The position numbers and the translations under genes were made by a program. Of a stretch of DNA of 64,000 nucleotides, positions 40,858 to 49,122 are shown piece after piece. Each line of letters begins with the position of its first letter. Positions within the stretch are counted from its first letter, which is position 1. The stretch is from Leptospira inadai serovar Lyme str. 10 (GTDB lineage: Bacteria; Spirochaetota; Leptospiria; Leptospirales; Leptospiraceae): positions 558,001 to 622,000 of the forward strand of contig NZ_AHMM02000025.1 in NCBI RefSeq assembly GCF_000243675.2, written 5' to 3'. The notes below the pieces were generated by a model. The model was not told where the DNA came from. It was given only the letters and a program-made list of their open reading frames with translations, and made no database searches.

Positions 40858-41397
40858 TTATGCGGAGGCGTTTACTAAAACCGAAGAACGTTTGCGCGGA
40901 GTTCTTAAAGTAACGGGGCTATCGTCTTCGTAGGTGGACACTTCGCCGCTTTTTACGTTTTCTCTCATCGCTTCGATCGTAACTTGTAGGAATTCCTGTC
41001 GAGTACGGATTAAGCGATCGTTGGCCTTAATTCGTTCCTTCAATTTATGTACGGTATCTTTTAATTGTGTGCCTAAATGCTTTAATTTATGACCTGATTC
41101 GCGATCGAGTTTATTAAGGAAATCGGTTAGGGTCATCGGGATAATATCTTGAACGGAATTAATACAACCGGATTGATGCACCTCTTCCATCGCGCTCATT
41201 CGAACTCTCTCCAGCTCGCTCGCGTGGACGATCAGCTCGTACGTATTCTTCGCGATCTTTTCAAGCGACTTCCCGTCGGCTTTCGTCACTGCCGCAGTCT
41301 TTTCTATTTCTAACTCCAGGATTTCGGAGTATAGGCGAATCTCTTCCTGAAATAAGGAGTAAATCCGTTCCAACCATTCCTCTTTTTGTAACGTCAT
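40858..41397 (-). CDS. flgN: FlgN-like export chaperone for FlgK and FlgL
   Basis: A helical protein of about 179 residues from the ATG at 41397 (MTLQKEEWLERIYSL). It has the FlgN pattern of an early helix with LYSEILELEIEKTAAVTKADGKSLEKIAKNTYELI, then a long coiled-coil (LKDTVHKLKERIKANDRLIRTRQEFL), with a variable tail. FlgN binds FlgK and FlgL before export. The position directly before flgK supports it. An ATG at 41421 is possible but has a poorer ribosome site. Confidence 0.8.
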   Translation of the reverse strand: MTLQKEEWLERIYSLFQEEIRLYSEILELEIEKTAAVTKADGKSLEKIAKNTYELIVHASELERVRMSAMEEVHQSGCINSVQDIIPMTLTDFLNKLDRESGHKLKHLGTQLKDTVHKLKERIKANDRLIRTRQEFLQVTIEAMRENVKSGEVSTYEDDSPVTLRTPRKRSSVLVNASA

Positions 41398-41662
41398 AGT
41401 TCGGGTCCTGTTCCTTCCCATCGGCTATTCCGAAAATTTTATGAGGGGTTTTTATCTAAATTGGAAAAGTATGAAATTCGATTTAAAAAAAATAGAGTGG
41501 GAGTATCGATTTTACGGAAATTCTCTCTCCTAATTTTATCTGTAAGGAAGTTAGAAGGGACATAATTTTAAAATTATAAATTCGAGGGAAATAGGCTGAT
41601 TGATCGCCGTTCATAGGAAAAATTTTAGAAGTCGGTGAAGCCGGCAAACTGGAATTTTCATG

Positions 41663-41772
41663 CAGAAGACAGAACATTGATAAACGGAAATTCCATGTTC
41701 TGGAGGAAGATTCTTGTGTTAAGGTGGATTTTTCCCGTTCCTATGCAACCTTTCCAACATCTAGCAGCTTTT
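41663..41772. repeat. Repeat unit 1 (partial copy)
   Basis: Begins CAGAAGACAGAACATTG and carries the shared core (ATTCCATGTTCTGGAG, ATTCTTGTGTT at 41710-41720, TTTCCAACATCTAGCAGC). It lacks the right-hand inverted arm seen in units 2 and 3, so it is partial or fused to unit 2. Confidence 0.7.
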
Positions 41773-41904
41773 CAGAGAACAGAAGACAGAACATTGGTGG
41801 CATGGTTTCCACGTACTAGAGAAGGATTCTTGTGTTACAGGGGATCTTTCCTCTACCTCTATTACTTTTCCAACGTCTAGCAGCTTCTGTCTTCTGTCCT
41901 CTGC
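41773..41904. repeat. Repeat unit 2, bounded by 18-bp inverted arms
   Basis: Left arm at 41773-41790 and right arm TCTGTCTTCTGTCCTCTG at 41886-41903 are reverse complements with one mismatch. The core ATTCTTGTGTT recurs at 41826-41836, and CCAACGTCTAGCAGC follows. About 131 bases, directly abutting unit 1. Confidence 0.75.
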
Positions 41905-41994
41905 GTGGGAGCTCCTACTAAATTCTTTTTGGAAAAGTTCTTGTCAGGGGAATCGTTTTGTGGTAGAGGAATTTTTCCACCGCTCCGCTCCGGC

Positions 41995-42019
41995 CCCCAC
42001 CCAAAGGGCGGGGTTTTTT
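41995..42019 (+). terminator. GC-rich terminator not following any gene
   Basis: CCCCACCC, loop AAA, GGGCGGGG, then six T. One A-C mismatch in the stem. It ends rightward transcription, but no rightward gene lies upstream within reach. It may belong to a transcript that starts in the repeats. Confidence 0.7.
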
Positions 42020-42054
42020 AAGTAAATTCTACTCTCCGGCTCACAGAGGACTTT

Positions 42055-42207
42055 CAGAGGACGGAAGACTGAGGACAGAGGATTGGTGAGCGGAGATTCC
42101 ATGTTCTGGAGAAAGATTCTTGTGTTATAGTGGATTTTTCCTCTACTTCCGTAACTTTTCCAACTTCGAGCAGCTACTGTCTTCAGTCTTCTGTCCTCTG
42201 TCTTCTG
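42055..42207. repeat. Repeat unit 3, bounded by 24-bp inverted arms
   Basis: Left arm 42055-42078 and right arm 42177-42200 are reverse complements with two mismatches; both are strongly purine- or pyrimidine-biased (GAGGACAG/CTGTCCTC type). The core has ATTCCATGTTCTGGAG and ATTCTTGTGTT (42116-42126). It is separated from unit 2 by about 150 bases. Confidence 0.8.
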
Positions 42208-42432
42208 AATGTCCGCTGCGGGAATTCAAATTCAATGATCCATTCCGAATCCGACTATTTTTGACGGATTATTTCTATATTTAACGTCTTACTATCCGTA
42301 TTCGGATCGAGCGACTCTCGGAATTCGTCTCGGATTTTACGACTTTTCCTTCGCAAGTAAAGCATAAGGTTCTTAGGAAAAAAATTTCCGTGCTCCTCGG
42401 AATAAAGACCGAAACTAGTAGAGTATTTCATT

Positions 42433-43539
42433 ATGATGATCGACGCGACCCGCCGGAGCCTTGGACGTTTAACCTTTTTAATTTTCGTCTTTTGTCAAAC
42501 TTTTCCGATCGGGGCCAAAGAGGACTTCTCTTCCGATAAACTTGCGATAATAAAAAAAGGTTCCACACTTCCTAAAGTCTTAACTTCCGGAAAACAGGAA
42601 GAAAAAAAAACGCAGAAGAAGCAAGGCAATCCGATCGGGCAGGTAAAAACGCCTAAGCGAGGCCCGGGTGAAATTGTCGAAAAAAAAGAATCTCTTTTTT
42701 CATTCACGCTATCCGCTCGTAAGTTCGCTCAAGGAGAAGTACTTTTTCTTTCGATCTCTCCCGAACCGCATTTATTTTCGAAATTAGATCGAGTGAAAGT
42801 GACTTGGGATGGGAACGAATTGCCGGTTTCTAAAAAGGGGGGAAGGATATCGGTTTTTATTCCGATTTCTCCCGAATTCCCGAAATCTTCCGGAGTGCTC
42901 GAGATAACCGAAAGAAATTTATTTAGAAAAAACGAATCTAAGAAATACGAAATTCCGATTCGCAAAACCGTCTATGCTACGACGAAAGTCTCCCATTTAA
43001 CCATGGATAAGCAATATACTTCGGATAAACTTCCGGAAGAAACGATGGCCTTTATTAGAGAATGCTCGGAAGCAAAATCCAAGGCATTCCAGTCGAAGAC
43101 GGATTTGCAGATTGAATCGGATTTCGAATATCCGGTTTCAAATCCGATTTTAAACAGCCCGTTTTACAAAAGAAGAATTTATAATAAGGAAAAGGGAAAG
43201 CCGCATGGAGGAGCGGATTTTAAAGGCGGCGTAGGAGAACCTATTTACGCGATTAACGACGGGTCCGTGATTCTATCCAGGCCGATGCACTACGAAGGAA
43301 ACTTTACCGTTATAGATCACGGATCGGAAATCTATTCGCTTTATATGCACCAATCGGAATTACTCGTAAAGGTTGGAGATAAAATTAAAAAAGGGGATTT
43401 AATCGGGAAAGTCGGATCGACGGGCATGTCGACGGGACCTCATTTGCACTTGGGTCTGCGTATCCACGGTACTATGGTAGATCCGTTATCGGTAATTCAA
43501 ACCAAACTATTTTCGATAAAGAAAGACTCCCGGAAGTAG
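42433..43539 (+). CDS. M23 family metallopeptidase (LytM-type)
   Basis: Probable periplasmic peptidoglycan endopeptidase or LytM-like activator. Signal segment (LGRLTFLIFVFCQTFPIGAKE), a lysine-rich linker, an Ig-like region (about 85-170), then the LytM domain at the C-terminus: KPHGGADFKGGVGEPIYAINDGSV (His and Asp zinc ligands), YSLYMHQSELLVKVGDKIKKGDLIGKVGSTGMSTGPHLHLGLR with HLH. All zinc ligands are present, so it should be active. Start at MMIDATRR; no strong ribosome site. Confidence 0.88.
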   Translation: MMIDATRRSLGRLTFLIFVFCQTFPIGAKEDFSSDKLAIIKKGSTLPKVLTSGKQEEKKTQKKQGNPIGQVKTPKRGPGEIVEKKESLFSFTLSARKFAQGEVLFLSISPEPHLFSKLDRVKVTWDGNELPVSKKGGRISVFIPISPEFPKSSGVLEITERNLFRKNESKKYEIPIRKTVYATTKVSHLTMDKQYTSDKLPEETMAFIRECSEAKSKAFQSKTDLQIESDFEYPVSNPILNSPFYKRRIYNKEKGKPHGGADFKGGVGEPIYAINDGSVILSRPMHYEGNFTVIDHGSEIYSLYMHQSELLVKVGDKIKKGDLIGKVGSTGMSTGPHLHLGLRIHGTMVDPLSVIQTKLFSIKKDSRK

Positions 43540-43623
43540 ACGCCGTTTTTTAACGAAACCTTTTTTGCAACATAGTAGACAACGCCAAGGCGGGCTCTAG
43601 GATTCGACCTTGCGGAGATTCAT

Positions 43624-44205
43624 ATGGAACCTAGAGTCAATAGAAAAGATTTTTTGAAAACTGCGGCTCGTTTTGCGATGACGACGGGATCTTTATCGAC
43701 TTTACCGATTATCATTCAATCTTGTTCCGATTCTCCGAAAGGAATTACGGATCGGGATCTTCGATTTTCAAACTTCGAAGAAGCGGATCGCGAAATTGAG
43801 AAGTTAAGTAAGGTTAGGAAAATCGTACAGTACGGGGACTGGAGCCCGTTTCAAATTCTCGTCCACTGCGCCGAAAGTATCGAATATTCCATCAAGGGTT
43901 TTCCTGAAAACAAATCCGCGCTTTTTCAATCTACGATCGGCAAGATGGCGTTTACGGTATTTTCAATAAGAGGCAAGATGTCTCATGATTTAAACGCGCA
44001 AATTCCCGGAGCGCCCGAGTTGCCTAAAACCGGAACCCTCGAGGATGGAATCCTTGCATTAAGAAAATCTTTTGAAGCATTCATCAATCATAAAACCGAT
44101 TTTGCTCCTCACTTTGCTTACGGGAAATTGAGTAAGCAGGAATACGAATTAGCTCATGCAATACATATAGCTAATCATCTAAGCTTTTTAAAATTTCCCG
44201 ATTGA
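43624..44205 (+). CDS. DUF1569 (DinB-like) protein with Tat-like leader
   Basis: A 193-residue protein starting MEPRVNRKDFLKTAARFAMTTGSLSTLPIIIQSC; the NRKDFLK resembles a twin-arginine motif with the first Arg lost, and IIQSC could be a lipobox. The body is a four-helix DUF1569/DinB fold: WSPFQILVHCAESIEYSIKG and YELAHAIHIANHLSFL supply three or four His that could bind metal. Similar proteins are common and uncharacterised. It stands 85 bases after the M23 gene. Confidence 0.75.
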   Translation: MEPRVNRKDFLKTAARFAMTTGSLSTLPIIIQSCSDSPKGITDRDLRFSNFEEADREIEKLSKVRKIVQYGDWSPFQILVHCAESIEYSIKGFPENKSALFQSTIGKMAFTVFSIRGKMSHDLNAQIPGAPELPKTGTLEDGILALRKSFEAFINHKTDFAPHFAYGKLSKQEYELAHAIHIANHLSFLKFPD

Positions 44206-44213
44206 GATGAAAT

Positions 44214-45299
44214 TTATTCCCGCGTGACGCTACTTAGAATAGTCTCTACCGATTCCTCGTGTCTCCGATTTTTAATTAGGCTTTCGGTTACATGGAAAAG
44301 CAGAGAGTCCCCTTGGTTCGTTTCGGAAAGTACGAATATACCGGTCTTAGCGTATCTAGGATGTAGCACGTCATAGAAGGTCCAAAATTTCCCGGAATAT
44401 CGGTTATTAAAGTCCTCATGTTCCAGTTCGTTCAACTCTTCTATATCCCCGCGACTCACGAGTAAATCCAGATACTTCTTAAACTCCGCGATTAGAGGAT
44501 CAATTTCGAGGTAAGGCTGAGGAGTATGGAAGATTCTAATATACGGATATCGATTCGGATCTTTATCGCTCGTGGAAATGACTCCGGCAATCTGACCGGT
44601 TCCTGTTTTATCTTCCCAAGTAAGATCCTTCGGATTATGAAAATAGAAATCTTCGGGAAGCTTTAAAGAAAGTCGCAGATCCGGGTTTGATAGAATCCTC
44701 GTGCTCTCATCAAAGTTCCATCTCGTTAAATTTTGCTCCTGGAAAGAAGGTTTAAAGTGCAAGTACGCCACCCAGGCTTCGGTGAATTGCAGAGCCTTAA
44801 AGCTTCCGAGCCCGGATGCCAAAACTAAAACGCCTAGGAATCCTGCCTTATAATAGATTTTATTTTCCAAAAACCGAACGGAAAAAACGCAGAGACAATA
44901 GATAGTGAAGAATAAAATTCCGGACCGATTATCGAAGAATTCCGTGAGGTAGCAGACTAAGACGGAAAGCAGGAACAAACCGGCCTCTATCCAAGGTACT
45001 AAGGCCGTCGGAGGGCGGGAGATTCCCACCTCGGCGAAAATTGCCGGCACCTCGACTGCGGACTCGAGTTTGCGATAGGAGAAGACGATTCCCCAAAAGA
45101 GCAGTGTCGAGGCGAGGTACCCGATCAGCGCGAGACTGATCATCCAGAATAAAGGTAAATGAGATTCGTGATAGAATAGAAAGTAGAGAGCAAAGACGGA
45201 ATAGACTATAAAGAGCTTCCTCGTAAAGGAAAGTTCTTGCAGCTTCTTCAGGAGGGTTGTTCCTTTTTCCCATCCCGGAACTTTGCGGAGCAAATTCAT
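44214..45299 (-). CDS. Membrane protein with five or six N-terminal helices and a soluble C-terminal domain
   Basis: About 361 residues from the ATG at 45299 (MNLLRKVPGWEKG); a TTG at 45326 is an alternative. Four to six hydrophobic segments fall in the first 180 residues; the rest (SFQEQNLTRWNFDESTRIL... to the end) is a soluble alpha/beta domain of unknown family. It is divergent from the next gene and their starts overlap, which suggests a linked pair. Function is not recognised. Confidence 0.6.
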   Translation of the reverse strand: MNLLRKVPGWEKGTTLLKKLQELSFTRKLFIVYSVFALYFLFYHESHLPLFWMISLALIGYLASTLLFWGIVFSYRKLESAVEVPAIFAEVGISRPPTALVPWIEAGLFLLSVLVCYLTEFFDNRSGILFFTIYCLCVFSVRFLENKIYYKAGFLGVLVLASGLGSFKALQFTEAWVAYLHFKPSFQEQNLTRWNFDESTRILSNPDLRLSLKLPEDFYFHNPKDLTWEDKTGTGQIAGVISTSDKDPNRYPYIRIFHTPQPYLEIDPLIAEFKKYLDLLVSRGDIEELNELEHEDFNNRYSGKFWTFYDVLHPRYAKTGIFVLSETNQGDSLLFHVTESLIKNRRHEESVETILSSVTRE

Positions 45300-45930
45300 G
45301 AGCCAGATCACCCAGTTCTTCTCCAATATGAAGATGGACTTCGATAGGTTGAGTCAATCCATTGACGACCTAGTGAAAACCTATTACGCCATCGTTAATT
45401 TTCTGGAGATAGTTTCCAACCTCTTTCCTTTGGACTTAGTTCTAGTTTTAATCTTTTCTATTCCCTTATTGCTTGTCTTTAATAGCTTATCTCCATCTTC
45501 CCCTCGGATCAATTATACGTTGGCGGTCCTGCTCGTATCCGGAATGCGTACGTTTTTACAGCATTCCATTTCCCAATCTTGGGAGATTTTTGCCGTTTCG
45601 AAAACCGCTTTAATTCTTTTATTGCCTGCCTATTCGTTTCTCCTGAGTCGTTTTCTTTTTGATCGCTTGCAAAAATTCGTTTCGAGAAAAAAAGCGTTAT
45701 CTCCCCGAAACCTGGAAGAATCCTTCGAAGCTTTGCAGTCCGCCTATCGAACTTTATCCGTCGAAATTTATTCCGAATTGGATTCGGTAGGAGGCGGGCC
45801 GATTTACGGTGGAAGTAAATTTCTACCGGCTTTGACGGAATTGGAAGAATCGATCATCGGAATGCGCCGGTTATTGGAAAGCCCGAAATCCAAGAAACAA
45901 ACCTTAAATACGGAATCGGAAGGTGCATGA
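45298..45930 (+). CDS. Membrane protein of unknown function
   Basis: About 210 residues from the ATG at 45298 (MSQITQFF), chosen because GGAG lies seven bases upstream; the frame opens a little earlier at 45283 (TTG). Four hydrophobic segments (residues about 45-65, 72-90, 105-125 region) are followed by a soluble helical tail (LQKFVSRKKALSPRNLEESFEALQSAYRTLS...). No known family. It shares its CATG with the divergent gene's start. Confidence 0.6.
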   Translation: MSQITQFFSNMKMDFDRLSQSIDDLVKTYYAIVNFLEIVSNLFPLDLVLVLIFSIPLLLVFNSLSPSSPRINYTLAVLLVSGMRTFLQHSISQSWEIFAVSKTALILLLPAYSFLLSRFLFDRLQKFVSRKKALSPRNLEESFEALQSAYRTLSVEIYSELDSVGGGPIYGGSKFLPALTELEESIIGMRRLLESPKSKKQTLNTESEGA

Positions 45931-46058
45931 ACAAGTTTCTACAGGCTCGAACTATGGATCCCGTAAAATTATGAATGGGTTAGTCCAGCCGCTATTCCGG
46001 TTTTCGATAATATATATCATAGGGCGTTTTAGTTTTATATAATATAACGCTAAAACAA

Positions 46059-46388
46059 TCAATCGGTCGATTTGAAGAGATCTTTCACCGCGTCCTTGGC
46101 TTTCGATTGAGTATAATCTTCCCGATCGATCAGGATGAATTCCAGGCCTTCCTTTTCGATTCGGGCCAGGACTTTCGCGATTTCTCCCGGAGCTTTTAGA
46201 TTCGTGGCGAGATATTTAAACTTGGAGCCGCATTTAGGACAAGAACGATCCTTTGTATAGTTCAGTCCTAAATGTTTACAATTTCCGCAAGTTCCGTAGA
46301 GATCGTCGATTATTAGTAGGTGCGAAGCGACTTCGCTGACGCTCATCTTTTTCCAGACTCGAATGTATTTTCCGTCGTCCACTTGCAT
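46059..46388 (-). CDS. Zinc-ribbon protein
   Basis: A 109-residue cytoplasmic protein. A Cys4 ribbon is visible: CGNCKHLGLNYTKDRSCPKCGSKFKYL, preceded by an N-terminal domain (SEVASHLLIIDDLYG) and followed by a helical segment (APGEIAKVLARIEKEGLEFILIDRED). It could be a small nucleic-acid or protein-binding module. It is followed, in its direction, by an AT-rich stretch with a GTTTTAG/CTAAAAC inverted pair near 46026-46056. Family not recognised. Confidence 0.65.
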   Translation of the reverse strand: MQVDDGKYIRVWKKMSVSEVASHLLIIDDLYGTCGNCKHLGLNYTKDRSCPKCGSKFKYLATNLKAPGEIAKVLARIEKEGLEFILIDREDYTQSKAKDAVKDLFKSTD

Positions 46389-46415
46389 GACTTTTATAAG
46401 TCCTTGAATCGACGA

Positions 46416-47654
46416 TTAGTCAAGGGTTTTACGAACCGAATCCGAGATCTTTGCGATCGCAATCTGGATCTCCTCCCCGGTAATACACAAAGGAGGCGCA
46501 AAACGAATCGTATGGTCGTGAGTTTGCTTAGCAAGTAAACCTCGATCTAACAAATCATAGCATATTTTTTTAGCCGCGGACCCTCCCGATTTTTCGGGAA
46601 AGAACTCAACGGCATTGAGCAGGCCTTTTCCGCGAACTTGTTTTATCTTATCAGGATATTCTTTGTGTAGAATTTCCATGCCTTCCCGAAATTCAACTCC
46701 GCGTTGTTCGGCATTATCGGGTAGTTTTTCATCGAGGATGACTTGAACCGCAGTTTTTGCCACCGCCGACGCCAAAGGATTGCCGCCGAAAGTGGATCCA
46801 TGCTCACCCGGTTTCAAAGTTAAAATAACTTCATCGGAAGAAAGAACGGCAGATACCGGCAAAGTTCCGCCGGACAACGCCTTTCCCAGAACGAGCAGAT
46901 CCGGTTTTATATTCTCGTGATCGGCAGCCAATAGTTTTCCGGTTCGTCCTAACCCGGTCTGGATCTCATCCAGGATCAGCAGCACGTTTTTTTCCCGGCA
47001 TACTTGGGAAATTTTCCTTAAATATCCGATATCCGGAAGAATAACTCCGGCTTCGCCCTGGATCGGTTCGACCATGAATCCAGCTACATTAGGATCTTCT
47101 AATTCTTTTTTTAATGCATGAATGTCGTTATAAGGTATAACGATAAATCCCGGAATGAAAGGACCGAATTCTTTCCGACTATTCGGGTCAGTCGAAGCTG
47201 AAATTGCACCTAAACTTCTGCCCCAAAAATTACCCGTTGCGAAAACGATTTTTGCCTTATCTTGGGGAATTCCCTTCACTTGATATCCCCATTTACGAGT
47301 CAATTTCACCGCAGTTTCGGCAGCTTCTACTCCCGTATTCATGGGCAGCATTCTATCAAAACCGAAGGTCTCGCATAAGAATTTTTCGGTGACGCCTAAT
47401 TGATCGTTATAGAAAGCTCTGGAAGTTAATGTCAGCCTTTCGGCTTGCGAGATTAAACTTTCGACGATACGAGGGTGGCAATGCCCTTGATTTACCGCAC
47501 TGTATGCCGATAAGAAATCGAAATATTTATTTTCTTCGGTATCCCAAAGATAAATTCCTTTTCCTCTTTGCAATACGACGGGAAGGGGCTCATAGTTGAA
47601 GGCGCCGAACTTTCTTTCCAAGTCAATGTATGATTGTGCGGATTGTGTAGGCAT
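46416..47654 (-). CDS. rocD: Ornithine aminotransferase
   Basis: PLP enzyme turning ornithine and 2-oxoglutarate into glutamate semialdehyde and glutamate. Class III motifs: EENKYFDFLSAYSAVNQGHCHPRI, NTGVEAAETAVKLTRKWGY, LLILDEIQTGLGRTG with the PLP Asp, DLLVLGKALSGG with the catalytic Lys, GSTFGGNPLA. The SAYSAVNQGHCHP segment is typical of ornithine rather than acetylornithine enzymes. Length 412. No arginase gene is near. Confidence 0.92.
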   Translation of the reverse strand: MPTQSAQSYIDLERKFGAFNYEPLPVVLQRGKGIYLWDTEENKYFDFLSAYSAVNQGHCHPRIVESLISQAERLTLTSRAFYNDQLGVTEKFLCETFGFDRMLPMNTGVEAAETAVKLTRKWGYQVKGIPQDKAKIVFATGNFWGRSLGAISASTDPNSRKEFGPFIPGFIVIPYNDIHALKKELEDPNVAGFMVEPIQGEAGVILPDIGYLRKISQVCREKNVLLILDEIQTGLGRTGKLLAADHENIKPDLLVLGKALSGGTLPVSAVLSSDEVILTLKPGEHGSTFGGNPLASAVAKTAVQVILDEKLPDNAEQRGVEFREGMEILHKEYPDKIKQVRGKGLLNAVEFFPEKSGGSAAKKICYDLLDRGLLAKQTHDHTIRFAPPLCITGEEIQIAIAKISDSVRKTLD

Positions 47655-47744
47655 CGATACCTATTTCTACCTTATACATGAAGCTACAAGGAGATTTCGA
47701 GATTTCCCTTGACTTTTAAATGACGACACAATGAAAATTAGCGT

Positions 47745-48125
47745 ATGAAAAATTTTCTTTCCTATATGAGAAGATTAATGTCGCTTAGCGCCGGTCTTAT
47801 GTTCCTTTCATCTTGTTTATATACGAATATTAAATCTCCTGGATGGTATTATTCTCAAAGTTATACGGATGTTCGCGGAATGGAACCAATAGGACATCTC
47901 ACGGGAACGTCATGTGGAACGAGCTGGCTGTGGTTGGTCTACACCGGCGATGAAAGTTATGAAAGCGCCGTTCAGAATGCGGTTAAAGATAAGGCGGATG
48001 TACTTTTCGACGTTCAAACCGATTACAGTTACAAGTCATTCGTATTCGGGTTGTATTTCGAGAAATGTACGCGCGTATCGGGAATCGGAGTTAAGCTTCC
48101 GCAACGGTTACTGAAAAAGGAATGA
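47745..48125 (+). CDS. TRL-like lipoprotein
   Basis: A 126-residue lipoprotein with signal peptide and lipobox FLSSC. The mature part matches the TRL-like family: a GTSCGTSWLWLVYTGDESYESAVQNAVKDKADVLFDVQTDYSYKSFVFGLYFEKCTRVSGIGVKL core, in which GT.C and the C-terminal strand are typical. The role of the family is unknown; leptospires have several members. The stop overlaps the next gene start (ATGA). Confidence 0.75.
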   Translation: MKNFLSYMRRLMSLSAGLMFLSSCLYTNIKSPGWYYSQSYTDVRGMEPIGHLTGTSCGTSWLWLVYTGDESYESAVQNAVKDKADVLFDVQTDYSYKSFVFGLYFEKCTRVSGIGVKLPQRLLKKE

Positions 48126-48721
48126 AGCCCCTGTCTCCACAAACGGTTTTTGCGTATTTGCTATTGTTCGGTCTGGAACTATCGAGTCTTGCCTCATGCA
48201 TTCAGACGGGTGGTACAAGAACATTGATTCGCAGAAATCCCGAACCTTATCCGTCCGGTTTGGGTATTCCTCCCGAAAACGACGTGAAGTTGAACGGCTT
48301 TCACTTTCGGGACCCATCCATTCATTATGGGGCGAGTTCGACTGCGTTGAAAACGGGTGGCTTCGATGGATGGGTTAGGGCTACCGTTTCACTTCCGTTC
48401 AAGGATATGTTCCACACTTCTTTAGAAGGATGGGATTGGTCGGAGTATCGAATCGTTCGATTTGAAGGAGAAAGCAAAGGATGCCAAACCGGAATCCGAT
48501 TAGTATTGCCTCTTAAACAAGGATCGAGGGATAGTTATATACCCGTTAATTTCGTCTTCGGGCCAACTAGTTTTTACGAGGAATTGCAGGGTAAGATGAA
48601 GGAAAATTCGATCGAGGCGCTTTTTGATAGCCGACTCGATTTGGAAAATACTGCATACTTATTCGGAATTTTTCGAAGGAAATGCATTCGGTTTCACAGT
48701 TATGGAATTCAAAAATTCTAA
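48122..48721 (+). CDS. Lipoprotein, distant TRL-like relative
   Basis: A 199-residue protein with signal peptide and lipobox SLASC. The C-terminal end (IEALFDSRLDLENTAYLFGIFRRKCIRFHSYGI) lines up with the C-terminus of the gene before it (VLFDVQTDYSYKSFVFGLYFEKCTRVSGIGV), so the two are probably diverged copies. The central region is longer. Coupled to the upstream gene by a four-base overlap. Confidence 0.6.
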   Translation: MKPLSPQTVFAYLLLFGLELSSLASCIQTGGTRTLIRRNPEPYPSGLGIPPENDVKLNGFHFRDPSIHYGASSTALKTGGFDGWVRATVSLPFKDMFHTSLEGWDWSEYRIVRFEGESKGCQTGIRLVLPLKQGSRDSYIPVNFVFGPTSFYEELQGKMKENSIEALFDSRLDLENTAYLFGIFRRKCIRFHSYGIQKF

Positions 48722-49088
48722 AAATCTTCCGTTATTCTTCGCGGCCTTTTTCGGATTCACCGGGGTTGCGTTCGGTGCCTTTGGAGCTCATGGATTAAAA
48801 GCGATCTTAAGTCCGGATTTGCTGATCATCTTCGAAACCGGGGCGCGTTACCAACTGATCCATTCCGTCGTTTTGGTGATATTAGCGCTTAGTAATAAAT
48901 GGAGCGAATCGAAAGAATTAAGAATCGGATATTGGCTAATATTTTCAGGAATTTTAATATTCTCCGGTTCGCTTTATACATTATCGATTACCGGTATTAA
49001 AGTTTTGGGAGCGATTACTCCGTTCGGAGGAATCGCTTTTCTTCTTGGATGGGGATTTCTGGGCTACAGCGGAATAAAAGGACGCTGA
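48702..49088 (+). CDS. DUF423 small membrane protein
   Basis: Four membrane helices and the DUF423 pattern: FAAFFGFTGVAFGAFGAHGLK, RYQLIHSVVLVILALS, WLIFSGILIFSGSLYTLSITG, GAITPFGGIAFLLGWGFLGYSGI. The ATG at 48702 (MEFKNSKNLP) is taken because the family begins just here; the longer frame lies inside the lipoprotein. The gene overlaps the preceding stop by 20 bases. Function unknown. Confidence 0.85.
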   Translation: MEFKNSKNLPLFFAAFFGFTGVAFGAFGAHGLKAILSPDLLIIFETGARYQLIHSVVLVILALSNKWSESKELRIGYWLIFSGILIFSGSLYTLSITGIKVLGAITPFGGIAFLLGWGFLGYSGIKGR

Positions 49089-49122
49089 ACTTCGGGCGAA
49101 AATTCGAATTTGGTCCTTGCTT

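Larger units (their letters stand above)
41422..42432. other. Gene-free kilobase with dispersed-type repeats
   Basis: Between flgN (leftward) and the M23 gene (rightward). It holds three related repeat units (41663-41772, 41773-41904, 42055-42207) and a terminator near 42.0 kb, each listed. The stretches at 41430-41660 and 42240-42430 show no gene or obvious structure. A 64-residue reverse frame at 41483-41677 looks like chance. Confidence 0.6.

Noticed and set aside
41663..42207. CRISPR array
   Set aside because: Units are about 110-150 bases with inverted ends and are not short direct repeats with unique spacers; no cas genes are near.
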